Source of the DNA: JBAZOY01 sp041648505
GTDB lineage: Bacteria > Desulfobacterota > Syntrophia > Syntrophales > CG2-30-49-12
DNA length: 14,049 nucleotides
Direction: 5' to 3'
NCBI GenBank assembly: GCA_041648505.1
Contig: JBAZOY010000061.1
Location: 1 to 14,049, forward strand
Below the pieces are notes generated by a model, which was not told the DNA's origin, searched no databases, and saw only the letters and a list, made by a program, of their open reading frames with translations. Shown here in pieces: positions 6,607 to 13,902 of the stretch. Position 1 is the stretch's first letter, and every line of letters starts with the position of its first letter. A program made the translations under genes and the position numbers.

Positions 6607-7254
6607 CTATCTTTTGGGGACTTTGTTCCAATCCGCCAGAAACATATCTATTCCCTTATCGGTTAAGGGATGTTTCACTAATTGGGCAATTACTTTAAAG
6701 GGAATGGTGGCAATATCGGCACCCATGAGGGCAGCTTCAAGGACATGAAGAGGGTGTCTGACACTGGCAACGATAACCTCTGTTTCGAAGCCGTAGCTAT
6801 TGAAAATCGTGATTATCTGTTCCACAAGTTCCATACCATTACGGGAAATATCATCAAGCCTGCCCACAAAAGGACTAACATAGGCTGCACCGGCTTTAGC
6901 TGCCATCAGGGCCTGGAGCGGTGAAAAAATAAGAGTTTGATTAACACGAATACCCTCATCGGCAAAAATCCTGGTGGCTTTTAATCCTTCTGTGGTGATG
7001 GGAACCTTGATGACTACATTATCACCCAACCTGGCCAGTTTCTTTCCTTCTTCCACCATGCCGGTGGCTTCCAGACTGAGGACTTCCAGGCTTACAGGAC
7101 CATCAACCAGATCAAGGATCTCTTTTATCAGTTCGTTGCATTCCTTATTTTCCTTTGCAATCAAAGACGGATTGGTAGTTACGCCGTCAACCATCCCCAG
7201 GCTGATACCTTCTCTAATTTCATCGGCATTTGCCGTATCAATAAAAAATTTCAT
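6607..7254 (-). CDS. tal: Transaldolase of the TalC/fructose-6-phosphate aldolase subfamily
   Basis: Small (215 aa) single-domain TIM-barrel class I aldolase of the FSA/TalC group. The Schiff-base lysine is K83 in VVIKVPIT, and TTNPS (26-30) is the usual N-terminal signature. Two residues that separate the activities point to transaldolase rather than fructose-6-phosphate aldolase: Glu57 (SLEV) where E. coli FSA has Gln59, and Phe129 (SPFVGR) where FSA has Tyr131. Inferred reaction: transfer of dihydroxyacetone from sedoheptulose 7-phosphate to glyceraldehyde 3-phosphate in the non-oxidative pentose phosphate pathway, in the cytoplasm. GGGAGGG lies just upstream of ATG 7254. It sits 15 bases after the YHS-like gene and 29 before pgsA. 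Databases may label it fsa. Confidence 0.93.
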   Translation of the reverse strand: MKFFIDTANADEIREGISLGMVDGVTTNPSLIAKENKECNELIKEILDLVDGPVSLEVLSLEATGMVEEGKKLARLGDNVVIKVPITTEGLKATRIFADEGIRVNQTLIFSPLQALMAAKAGAAYVSPFVGRLDDISRNGMELVEQIITIFNSYGFETEVIVASVRHPLHVLEAALMGADIATIPFKVIAQLVKHPLTDKGIDMFLADWNKVPKR

Positions 7255-7269
7255 AAAGGCCCTCCCTAT

Positions 7270-7548
7270 TTATTCCTTGGTAATATCCTTTGCTTTTTGT
7301 GACCTATAATTCTCAAAACACCCCTGAGAGCAAAAGTAAACTATTTTACCATTTATATGTGCCCTGTAGGCAACGCTTACCGGCACATAAGTATGGCAAT
7401 AGGGATCCTCGACCAGATCTTCTCCTCTACCGATTTCTCTAGGGATGGGCGGTGTACGTTCAGGCTGCTTCTCGGATGGGGCAAAGAGCATCTTTGCTGC
7501 CCTGTATAACAGATAAAAGATAACTAGTAAAATAATGAAGCGAAACAT
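7270..7548 (-). CDS. Small membrane-anchored YHS/TRASH-like Cys-rich protein
   Basis: 92 aa from ATG 7548; a TTG one codon earlier is possible. Residues 1-21 (MFRFIILLVIFYLLYRAAKML) form a single transmembrane anchor, followed by a Pro-rich linker. The C-terminal half (about 45-85) has DPYCHTYVP, with C51, then YFCSQGC, with C73 and C77, the cysteine layout of YHS/TRASH metal-binding modules. Short proteins of this build are frequent in Deltaproteobacteria-like genomes, with no firm function; metal sensing, binding or delivery at the membrane is a guess. It lies 15 bases before the transaldolase gene and 55 after folK on the same strand, so it is probably part of the same transcript. Confidence 0.82.
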   Translation of the reverse strand: MFRFIILLVIFYLLYRAAKMLFAPSEKQPERTPPIPREIGRGEDLVEDPYCHTYVPVSVAYRAHINGKIVYFCSQGCFENYRSQKAKDITKE

Positions 7549-7603
7549 CAATATTATTCCGAATTCTAAAAAAGCACTCGCGTACTCAGGGGATTAATTC
7601 CTC

Positions 7604-8119
7604 CTAAGTTTCCTGATACAATTCTACAGAGTTGCTGTCCTGAAGCCTGTCCATCAGACCTCTGATTGATACACCAAAAGCAGGATGTATTACATAAGAG
7701 GCAATCTCGCATAACGGAACGAGAACAAAGCGTCTTTTGTGAAACTCAGGATGGGGGATAACCAGATCATTATCCTGTATAACCTCCTGTCCATAGAGCA
7801 GGATATCCAGGTCTATGACCCTCGGTCCCCACTTTGTCTTCCTTTTCCTGCCCATTGCTTTCTCTATCGCCTGCATGGCTCCTGCCAGCTCACGGGCAGC
7901 AAGGACGGTTCTTATCTCAATAACGGCATTGAAAAACCATTCTTGTTCCAAAAAACCGACAGGCTCTGTCCTGTAGAGAGAAGACCTGCGGAGAACCGTT
8001 ATACCGTCAACCGAAGAGATGCAGTCAATAGCTTCCATGCACTTCTGTGGTGGGTTACACATATTGGAGCCAATCCCAATAAAACAGATGACCCCGGATA
8101 CCACCTTGTTAATCGGCAT
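7604..8119 (-). CDS. folK: 2-amino-4-hydroxy-6-hydroxymethyldihydropteridine pyrophosphokinase (HPPK)
   Basis: Transfers pyrophosphate from ATP to 6-hydroxymethyl-7,8-dihydropterin, the step before dihydropteroate synthase in folate synthesis; cytoplasmic. At 171 aa it is a stand-alone HPPK. Visible features are the N-terminal GIGSN (15-19), RSSLYRTEP (45-53), and the signature KWGPRVIDLDILLYG (96-110) with Mg-binding D103 and D105, then IPHP (121-124). ATG 8119 begins 2 bases after the dapB stop, so translation is very probably coupled. Its place behind dapB is a linkage of convenience rather than one pathway. Confidence 0.95.
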   Translation of the reverse strand: MPINKVVSGVICFIGIGSNMCNPPQKCMEAIDCISSVDGITVLRRSSLYRTEPVGFLEQEWFFNAVIEIRTVLAARELAGAMQAIEKAMGRKRKTKWGPRVIDLDILLYGQEVIQDNDLVIPHPEFHKRRFVLVPLCEIASYVIHPAFGVSIRGLMDRLQDSNSVELYQET

Positions 8120-8121
8120 CG

Positions 8122-8928
8122 CTATCCCTTAAGTCCCAGAACATCCTGCATATCATAGAGGCCGTTCCTCTGGTTTACGATCCACTTTGCAGCTCGAATT
8201 GCACCTCTGGCAAAGTTGTCCCGGTTATGGGCGCGATGGATGAATTCAAGTCTCTCACCAACACTACCGAACATAACGGTGTGCTCTCCCACAATGTCCC
8301 CAGCCCTCAATGTCTGTATACCTATCTCAGCCCCTGTTCTCTCACCGATAATGCCTTTTCTTCCGTAAACACCAACTTCCGTCAGATCCCTCCCCAGGGT
8401 CTCGGCAATGATCTGGGCCATCCTGATGGCGGTGCCGCTCGGCGCATCTTTCTTTAAACGGTGATGGGCCTCTGTAATCTCCACATCGTAATCGTTACCC
8501 AGGATTCCGGCTACATATTCAAGGACTTTAAACATCACATTGACGCCCACACTCATATTGGGCGAAAGGACACAACGGGTGTTTCGCGTCATAGTTCTTA
8601 TCTTTTCCATCTCTTTCGCAGTAAATCCGGTACTGCCGATCACTATGGCACACTGTCTTTTTTCAGCGGTCTCAAGGTGGCAAAGAGAAGCCTCATGATT
8701 GGTAAAATCAATAACCACGTCACCCTTATCGATACACTCATTAAGGTTATCATCTACCATGATTCCCATCTTACCACATCCCAGGCTCTCTCCCACATCT
8801 CTGCCGATGACGGCATGTCCCCTCTGTTCCACTGCTCCTGCTAACTCTATATCCTCGGTACCGGAGAGCAGGCTGATAATCCTTCCACCCATCCTTCCTC
8901 CAGCCCCGGTAACAATTGCCTTAACCAT
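8122..8928 (-). CDS. dapB: 4-hydroxy-tetrahydrodipicolinate reductase
   Basis: NAD(P)H-dependent reduction of hydroxytetrahydrodipicolinate to tetrahydrodipicolinate, the second dedicated step of diaminopimelate/lysine synthesis. 268 aa, normal for the family. Nucleotide-binding loop GAGGRMG (8-14), IDFT (73-76) and GSTGFT (98-103) are present. The substrate and catalytic segment EAHHRLKKDAPSGTA (153-167) contains the catalytic His155 and Lys159 (equivalent to H159 and K163 of the E. coli enzyme). It starts 12 bases after dapA and ends 2 bases before folK. Confidence 0.97.
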   Translation of the reverse strand: MVKAIVTGAGGRMGGRIISLLSGTEDIELAGAVEQRGHAVIGRDVGESLGCGKMGIMVDDNLNECIDKGDVVIDFTNHEASLCHLETAEKRQCAIVIGSTGFTAKEMEKIRTMTRNTRCVLSPNMSVGVNVMFKVLEYVAGILGNDYDVEITEAHHRLKKDAPSGTAIRMAQIIAETLGRDLTEVGVYGRKGIIGERTGAEIGIQTLRAGDIVGEHTVMFGSVGERLEFIHRAHNRDNFARGAIRAAKWIVNQRNGLYDMQDVLGLKG

Positions 8929-8940
8929 AGAAATACCTCT

Positions 8941-9813
8941 TCAGATAAGCCCGAAGTTCAGCATGACCTTTCTTAGTTTTTCGTAGTTTGCCTCCGACAT
9001 CTTGCACATGGGAAGCCGTACTTCGTACTCAATTTTCCCCATCAAGGACAGGGCTGCCTTCACAGGAACAGGATTGGTTTCAAAAAAGAGGGCACTTACC
9101 AGTGGGGCCAGTTTGTAATGTAAAGCCCTTGCTTTTTCGACATTCCCGGCTTCAAAGGCGGCGATCATCGCGGCCACGTCGGCAGGAACCACGTTAGAGG
9201 CCACAGAGATTACACCCCTGCCTCCGAGCGCCAGCATCGGCAGGGTAATAATATCATCCCCTGAAAGGACAACAAAATCATTACCGCATAGATTGATCAC
9301 CTCTCCAATCTGTGTCAGAGAACCGGATGCTTCCTTGATACCGACGATATTGCCTGTTTCTGAAAGCCTGGCCACTGTCTCAGGCAGGAGATTGACCCCT
9401 GTCCTGCCGGGGATATTGTACATGACAATGGGGATCGGGACATTTTCCGCAATAGTCTTGTAATGCCTGTACAACCCCTCCTGCGTTGGTTTGTTGTAAT
9501 AGGGACAGACAAGCAATGCACCATCGGCACCCGCTTCATAGGCATGTCTGGTCAGCCGTATCGCTTCGTCGGTACTGTTGGAACCGGTACCGGCAATCAC
9601 AGGTACCCTTTTTTTAACTGCATCTATCGTAATCTCGATCACCCTGTCATGTTCATCATGAGATAGAGTACTGGACTCTCCTGTTGTTCCACAGGGAACA
9701 ATCCCACTGGTTCCATTTGCGATCTGAAACTCGATCAGTTCCCTTAACGCTAATTCGTCAACCTTTCCCTCTTTAAAAGGGGTGACAATTGCTACAATTG
9801 CTCCTTTAAACAT
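8941..9813 (-). CDS. dapA: 4-hydroxy-tetrahydrodipicolinate synthase
   Basis: Condenses pyruvate with aspartate semialdehyde to open the diaminopimelate/lysine branch. Class I aldolase fold; from ATG 9813 it has 290 aa. Schiff-base Lys160 is in GIKEASG, Tyr132 and Arg137 in MYNIPGRTG, and CGTTGESSTL (41-50) forms the pyruvate pocket. An in-frame ATG at 9837 is rejected as start because its first codons are themselves the AGGAGGGGGG Shine-Dalgarno run of the 9813 start. It lies about 50 bases after the lysA stop. Feedback inhibition by lysine varies between family members and cannot be judged from this sequence. Confidence 0.97.
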   Translation of the reverse strand: MFKGAIVAIVTPFKEGKVDELALRELIEFQIANGTSGIVPCGTTGESSTLSHDEHDRVIEITIDAVKKRVPVIAGTGSNSTDEAIRLTRHAYEAGADGALLVCPYYNKPTQEGLYRHYKTIAENVPIPIVMYNIPGRTGVNLLPETVARLSETGNIVGIKEASGSLTQIGEVINLCGNDFVVLSGDDIITLPMLALGGRGVISVASNVVPADVAAMIAAFEAGNVEKARALHYKLAPLVSALFFETNPVPVKAALSLMGKIEYEVRLPMCKMSEANYEKLRKVMLNFGLI

Positions 9814-9862
9814 AAAGACTCCCCCCCTCCTTCTCATTTTTCAACTAACAGCTTAAGACAGC

Positions 9863-11122
9863 TTAAGTTATCATAAATGCCGGTATTTCCTCTCCCCGGG
9901 TCAGATCGGCATATTCCTCTCTTTTTCTTATCACGTAAAACCGGTCATCTCTGACGAGAATCTCCGGAATTCTTGGCCGCGCATTATAATTTGATGACAT
10001 GGTAAACCCGTAGGCACCGGCGCTCATGACGGCCATTAGTTCCCCTCTCTCAAATCGGGGGATCATTCTCCCCTTTGACAGATAATCTCCTGACTCGCAA
10101 ATAGGGCCCACGACATCAGCCATGATCTTTTCTCTTTCCCTTTGTACCACCGGTTGGATATGGTGATAGGAACCATAGAGGGCAGGGCGTATTAAATCGT
10201 TCATACCTGCGTCAACTATAATAAAATTTTTATCCTCGTTGCTCTTGGTATAAAGGACTTTGGTCACCAATATACCCGCGTTGCCTACAATAACCCTTCC
10301 CGGTTCAAAAATAAAGGTACAATCCATATTTTTGGATGCCTCAATAATGGTCTTTGCATACTCGGAGGGATGCGGGGGTATTTCATTGTCATAAGTAATA
10401 CCGAGGCCGCCTCCCAGGTCGAGATAACGGATTTCAATGCCATCTTCCTTAAGGACCCGGACAATTTGCTTTAAACGATCAAGGGTATCGGCAAAGGGAG
10501 AAATTTCAGTTACCTGGGAACCTATATGGCAGCTGATCCCCTTAATATCTAAGTGTGGCATTTTCCGTGCCCGATGGTATTCCTCGCGCGATTTCCCCAT
10601 ACTGATGCCGAATTTACTTTCTCTGAGACCGGTTGCTATATGGGGATGGGTGCGTGGATCAACATCGGGGTTTACGCGCAGTGCAATACCTGCTTTTTTC
10701 CCCAGTCTTCCGGCGCAGTTGTTTATCACCTCAAGCTCACGTGAAGATTCCACGTTGAACGACATAATGTCGCATCTGAGGGCATATTCTATTTCATCTT
10801 CTCTCTTGCCGACACCGGAAAAGACGACCTTCCCCGGGTCCACGCCCGCCTGGATTGCCCTGTAGAGCTCGCCTCCGGAGACAATATCCACACCGGATCC
10901 TTCACGGATAAATATTTTTAGAATAGCGATATTGGCATTGGACTTTGCAGAAAAACAGACCAGATGAGGGATATCAGCAAATGCCCTATCAAAGACCAGG
11001 AAGTGATTCCTCATAGTTCTGTAACTGTAAAGATACAAAGGAGTTCCCACCTCACCTGCGATCCTGGAAACAGGTACCTCTTCGCACCAGAGTTCATTGT
11101 TTACGTAGTGAAAATCATTCAT
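9863..11122 (-). CDS. lysA: Diaminopimelate decarboxylase
   Basis: PLP enzyme that decarboxylates meso-diaminopimelate to L-lysine, the last step of the pathway; 419 aa, full length. Alanine-racemase-like TIM barrel with PLP lysine K60 in CFSAKSN, HIGSQ (199-203), GGGLGI (237-242) that cradles the phosphate, EPGR (273-276), and the C-terminal CESGDYL (342-348), whose Cys342 and Glu343 shape the active site of the dimer. The start ATG 11122 follows AGGGA by 8 bases. First gene of the minus-strand cluster, with a promoter at 11158-11186. Diaminopimelate drain to lysine is thus co-expressed with its own supply by dapA and dapB. Confidence 0.97.
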   Translation of the reverse strand: MNDFHYVNNELWCEEVPVSRIAGEVGTPLYLYSYRTMRNHFLVFDRAFADIPHLVCFSAKSNANIAILKIFIREGSGVDIVSGGELYRAIQAGVDPGKVVFSGVGKREDEIEYALRCDIMSFNVESSRELEVINNCAGRLGKKAGIALRVNPDVDPRTHPHIATGLRESKFGISMGKSREEYHRARKMPHLDIKGISCHIGSQVTEISPFADTLDRLKQIVRVLKEDGIEIRYLDLGGGLGITYDNEIPPHPSEYAKTIIEASKNMDCTFIFEPGRVIVGNAGILVTKVLYTKSNEDKNFIIVDAGMNDLIRPALYGSYHHIQPVVQREREKIMADVVGPICESGDYLSKGRMIPRFERGELMAVMSAGAYGFTMSSNYNARPRIPEILVRDDRFYVIRKREEYADLTRGEEIPAFMIT

Positions 11123-11157
11123 CGCCAGATTCCCTGTATTGCTGTATTTTTGATACC

Positions 11158-11186
11158 TTTGTATTTTTTCTTGCTCTGTTTGTCAA
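11158..11186 (-). promoter_or_regulatory. Promoter of the lysA-dapA-dapB-folK cluster
   Basis: Perfect TTGACA (11181-11186) and TACAAA (11158-11163) on the minus strand with a 17-base spacer. Transcription would start near 11150, leaving about 30 bases before the lysA ATG. That is too short for a lysine riboswitch or T-box leader, so control at this site would have to be at initiation. Confidence 0.65.
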
Positions 11187-11271
11187 TACATTTTAGCAAT
11201 CGTTATTTTATTTCAAATCTACCTTGTCATGTTTTTTAATTTCTGATAAGTTATTAGGAAAGTAGCATTAG

Positions 11272-11298
11272 TTACTTACTAAAATTAAAATATACAAT
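11272..11298 (+). promoter_or_regulatory. Possible promoter of kdsD
   Basis: TACAAT (11293-11298) is a 5/6 match to the -10 consensus in a very AT-rich stretch. The only -35-like hexamer, TTACTT at 11272-11277, sits at a short 15-base spacing. The leader to GTG 11341 would be about 35 bases. Weak call. Confidence 0.3.
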
Positions 11299-11340
11299 AT
11301 CTTATGCTGTAATTGATGTGTCACCGAGTACATATTACCT

Positions 11341-12339
11341 GTGGCTGAAGTTTATAAAGTGGAAGAAGACCGAACGATAAAACTGGCAAGAGAAGTCTTG
11401 AGAACAGAGGCCGAAGGTATCCTCCACCTTGTCGATAAAGTAGATAAAAGTTTCGCAAAAGCAGTTGATATTATTTACAAGTCAAAAGGCCGGGTTATCG
11501 TAACAGGCATAGGTAAATCAGGACTGGTGGGGAAAAAAATTGTGGCAACTCTAACCAGTACCGGTACTCAGGCTATATTTCTTCACCCGGTGGAGAGCAT
11601 GCATGGGGATATCGGTATTGTTACAAAAGATGATGTCATGCTTGCCATCTCCAACAGTGGAGAAACATATGAGCTTAATGTACTCATTAACAGTGTTCGT
11701 GAGATAGGCGTGGGTATGATTACCTTTACCGGCAATCCATTCTCGACTCTTGCCCGATACAGCGATGTGGTGATCGATGTCGGTGTTGAAAGGGAGGCAT
11801 GCCCCTTTGGTCTTGCCCCTACATCCAGTACCACTGCCGCATTGGCTATGGGAGATGCCTTGGCGGTTGCCCTTATTGAAAAGAGAAAGTTCAATAAGAA
11901 GGATTTTTACAAGTTTCATCCTGGCGGACATCTTGGATTACGGCTTAGAGGCAAAGTCAGGGATGTCATGATAAGTGGAACAGAAGTACCGATAGTTTGC
12001 TCAGGAACGACAGCCGTCAAGGCTATAGAAGAAATTGACACTAAAAATAAGGGATTTACCCTGGTTACAAATAAAAATAATCAGATATTAGGAATATTAA
12101 CCGACGGAGATATCAGACGTTTAGTGCGAAAAGAAGAGGATTTCAAGGGTAAAACTGTTGATGAATTAATGACCCTGTCTCCCAAAACGATAGAGGAAAA
12201 TACCTCTCTTGCCCAGACTATAGAATTCATGCAGAGGGATGAAATCACTACTCTGGTTGTGGTCAATGGGAAGAACCAGCTCAAAGGTTACGTACATCTC
12301 CATGACATCCTGGGAAGGGGAGGGACCCTGAAAATTTAA
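11341..12339 (+). CDS. kdsD: D-arabinose-5-phosphate isomerase (SIS plus two CBS domains)
   Basis: Interconverts ribulose 5-phosphate and arabinose 5-phosphate, the first step of KDO synthesis for lipopolysaccharide or capsule; cytoplasmic. 332 aa, usual for the KdsD/KpsF family. The SIS domain (about 35-185) contains VTGIGKSG with K59, HPVESMHGD with H88, and SNSGET (104-109). Glu111, Glu150 and His193 (KFHPGGHLG) fall near positions 111, 152 and 193 of the E. coli enzyme. Two CBS motifs follow (about 205-262 and 270-330), a pair that usually senses nucleotides or sugar nucleotides. The start is GTG 11341: an in-frame stop lies at 11314-11316 and no ATG occurs before Met88. Its Shine-Dalgarno is poor. 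Divergent from lysA. KpsF, the capsule paralogue, cannot be excluded by sequence alone. Confidence 0.93.
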   Translation: MAEVYKVEEDRTIKLAREVLRTEAEGILHLVDKVDKSFAKAVDIIYKSKGRVIVTGIGKSGLVGKKIVATLTSTGTQAIFLHPVESMHGDIGIVTKDDVMLAISNSGETYELNVLINSVREIGVGMITFTGNPFSTLARYSDVVIDVGVEREACPFGLAPTSSTTAALAMGDALAVALIEKRKFNKKDFYKFHPGGHLGLRLRGKVRDVMISGTEVPIVCSGTTAVKAIEEIDTKNKGFTLVTNKNNQILGILTDGDIRRLVRKEEDFKGKTVDELMTLSPKTIEENTSLAQTIEFMQRDEITTLVVVNGKNQLKGYVHLHDILGRGGTLKI

Positions 12340-12376
12340 TTCAGAAGGTGCTTACGGATTAAAGATTTTTTTAAAA

Positions 12377-12432
12377 CCCATCGAGAGATGGGAATGCCCT
12401 CTTTTCTCTCCCCTCCCGTTCACAGGGAGGGG
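12377..12432 (+). repeat. Two tandem hairpins after kdsD
   Basis: CCCATC-GAGA-GATGGG (12377-12392) is a 6-base stem capped by a GNRA-type tetraloop. It is followed by CCCCTCCC / GGGAGGGG (12410-12417 with 12425-12432; 9 pairs if the outer T-A is counted) with a GTTCACA loop. Neither is followed by a T run, so they are not terminators alone; they may protect the 3' end of the kdsD transcript. Confidence 0.5.
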
Positions 12433-12437
12433 AATAG

Positions 12438-12474
12438 CGCCCCCTCCTTATTGTAAAGGAGGGGGCGTTTTTTT
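12438..12474 (+). terminator. Rho-independent terminator of kdsD
   Basis: A 12-base perfect GC-rich stem (12438-12449 with 12456-12467), a 6-base loop ATTGTA, then seven T's (12468-12474). It faces the convergent msrB-msrA gene and works only for plus-strand transcripts. Confidence 0.92.
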
Positions 12475-12570
12475 AACCCAAATTCTGCGGATTTCCCGAG
12501 TTTTTTATTCTCATCATCAGCCAGCCTCTGGTATTACCGGGGATCAACCGGATTATAAATCAAGACTATA

Positions 12571-13620
12571 TTATTCCGGTTTTAAATCAAAGATGAAATT
12601 AAGGCGGCAAGGAGGAGGCGACGCAGCCGGTACAATTTGAGTCGCGATCGGTCTCTGGTAAACGCCGGATTCTTCAAGCCGTTTCTTCGAAGCCAGTGCC
12701 GCTGCCTCTTGTCCGGGAGTATGGTAGAAGATTGCTGAGCGATACTGTGTACCGATATCCGGTCCCTGGCGGTTAATGCTTGTCGGATCGTGGTTTTCCC
12801 AAAACATGTTCAACAGATAATCATAACTGACTCGGCTCGGATCATACGTTACTTCAACCGCTTCGGCATGACCTGTCTTATGAGAACAAACGGACTCATA
12901 TGTCGGATTGGCGTATGTCCCGTCTGTATAGCCGACCTGTGTGGAGGCGCCCCCCTGCACTTGACGGAAAATTTTCTCCACGTGCCAAAAGCAACCCGCC
13001 GCGAATGTGGCCTTTTCTAGTTTGGCTGCGCTTGCCGACCGGTCGGCTTTGATCTTGGCCAGAGGCGTGAAGGACAGCACGACGGAATTCAGACAGTACC
13101 GTAACCCGGTGGGCTTTGGCCCGTCCTTGAAAACATGCCCCAGATGTGCATCGCAGCGGGTACAGAGGATTTCAGCCCGCACTATCCCCAGGCTGCGATC
13201 CTCCTTTTCAGTAATGTTTTCCGGCGCAAACGACTCAAAAAAACTCGGCCAGCCTGTTCCCGATTCAAATTTTGCTCCGGACGAGAACAGTGGCAAGCCG
13301 CAACAAACGCAACTGTAAATGCCCGGTTCCTTATTGTTGAGGAATCCGCCACAAAAAGGCGGCTCTGTTCCTTTACCCCGCGCAACGCTGTACTGCTCAG
13401 GGGTTAGCAGTGCCTTCCATTCCTCATCGGACTTAACAACTTTCTGCATGATCTGCACCTCCGTCGGAGTTCCATATTTGTCTAAAAGCCTCGCGCTTAT
13501 GGTTTCTGCCTGACTGCCGCCGGCAACACTTACCTGAGGCCCCTTTGTTAACTTTACCCAGACTGCGATTGTGCCCACGACGACGAGTATCACCAAAGCA
13601 AACTTTAGTCCTCCGGACAT
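12571..13620 (-). CDS. msrBA: Membrane-anchored MsrB-MsrA fusion (peptide methionine sulfoxide reductase), aberrant C-terminus
   Basis: Repairs both oxidised methionine epimers: MsrB reduces R-sulfoxide, MsrA S-sulfoxide. 349 aa. Residues 5-22 form one hydrophobic helix with a short basic front, so the enzyme is probably tethered facing the periplasm. The MsrB domain (about 60-187) has zinc cysteines C104, C107, C153 and C156 (CVCC and CTRC), GTGWPSF (121-127) and catalytic Cys176 in RYCLNS. The MsrA domain (about 203-332) has AAGCFW with catalytic Cys210, TGHAE (249-253), HDPT and GTQYRS. The order MsrB-MsrA is the less common one; most fusions are MsrA-MsrB. After IVPAAS (329-334) the chain ends in an unrelated tail, PPPCRLNFIFDLKPE, and lacks the usual F..AE.YHQ.Y ending; no other frame supplies it. 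Start ATG 13620 follows a perfect AAGGAGGT. The reading looks more GC-rich than its neighbours by eye. Confidence 0.92.
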   Translation of the reverse strand: MSGGLKFALVILVVVGTIAVWVKLTKGPQVSVAGGSQAETISARLLDKYGTPTEVQIMQKVVKSDEEWKALLTPEQYSVARGKGTEPPFCGGFLNNKEPGIYSCVCCGLPLFSSGAKFESGTGWPSFFESFAPENITEKEDRSLGIVRAEILCTRCDAHLGHVFKDGPKPTGLRYCLNSVVLSFTPLAKIKADRSASAAKLEKATFAAGCFWHVEKIFRQVQGGASTQVGYTDGTYANPTYESVCSHKTGHAEAVEVTYDPSRVSYDYLLNMFWENHDPTSINRQGPDIGTQYRSAIFYHTPGQEAAALASKKRLEESGVYQRPIATQIVPAASPPPCRLNFIFDLKPE

Positions 13621-13629
13621 AATAAATAG

Positions 13630-13637
13630 ACCTCCTT
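13630..13637 (-). promoter_or_regulatory. Perfect Shine-Dalgarno of the msrB-msrA gene
   Basis: AAGGAGGT on the minus strand, 9 bases before ATG 13620. It fixes the start, and with it the membrane anchor. Confidence 0.9.
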
Positions 13638-13832
13638 ACCCGAACTTGGCTACAGTGCATTGTGTCCCGTTGGCTGGATGTTTTTAATTTTCAAATATTT
13701 GCATGCCCATATTATTAACTAATTTAATAATCATACGAGTAAAAATCAAGAACACCAATATAGACCAAGGTAAAAATAAGTGCAGATTCGCTTGATTTCA
13801 GGGAAGGTGGGGGGATTTCGTGAAGGGATTTT

Positions 13833-13876
13833 GGAACTACCCAAGGACATAATTTGTTCTGCCCCTTGGTAGTTCC
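13833..13876. repeat. Imperfect inverted repeat in a non-coding gap
   Basis: GGAACTACCCAAGG (13833-13846) and CCTTGGTAGTTCC (13864-13876) pair over 13 bases with one bulged C, around a 17-base spacer. It lies after the stop of the small secreted protein (read on the minus strand) and before msrB-msrA. No T run follows on either strand, so a simple intrinsic terminator is unlikely. The rest of 13638-13902 is AT-rich and shows no credible gene. Confidence 0.65.
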
Positions 13877-13902
13877 ATGGTTCGAAAAATGACTAAACTA
13901 AA

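Noticed and set aside
6578..6631. TTG start for a 203-residue PgsA
   Set aside because: It would overlap the transaldolase gene, and the added residues are not typical; ATG 6577 gives the standard N-terminus.
9814..9837. Upstream ATG for DapA (298 residues)
   Set aside because: The extra codons are the Shine-Dalgarno run of the later start, and the family begins at MFKG-like sequence.
9848..9868. Repeated AGCTTAAG between lysA and dapA
   Set aside because: Two 8-base copies next to each other at a stop codon; too short to support a regulatory site.
11123..11340. Lysine riboswitch or T-box in front of lysA
   Set aside because: The consensus promoter leaves only about 30 bases of leader, and no long paired structure is evident.
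12546..12581. AACCGGA / TCCGGTT pairing over the msrB-msrA stop codon as a terminator
   Set aside because: Only 7 pairs around a long loop and no T run after it on the minus strand.
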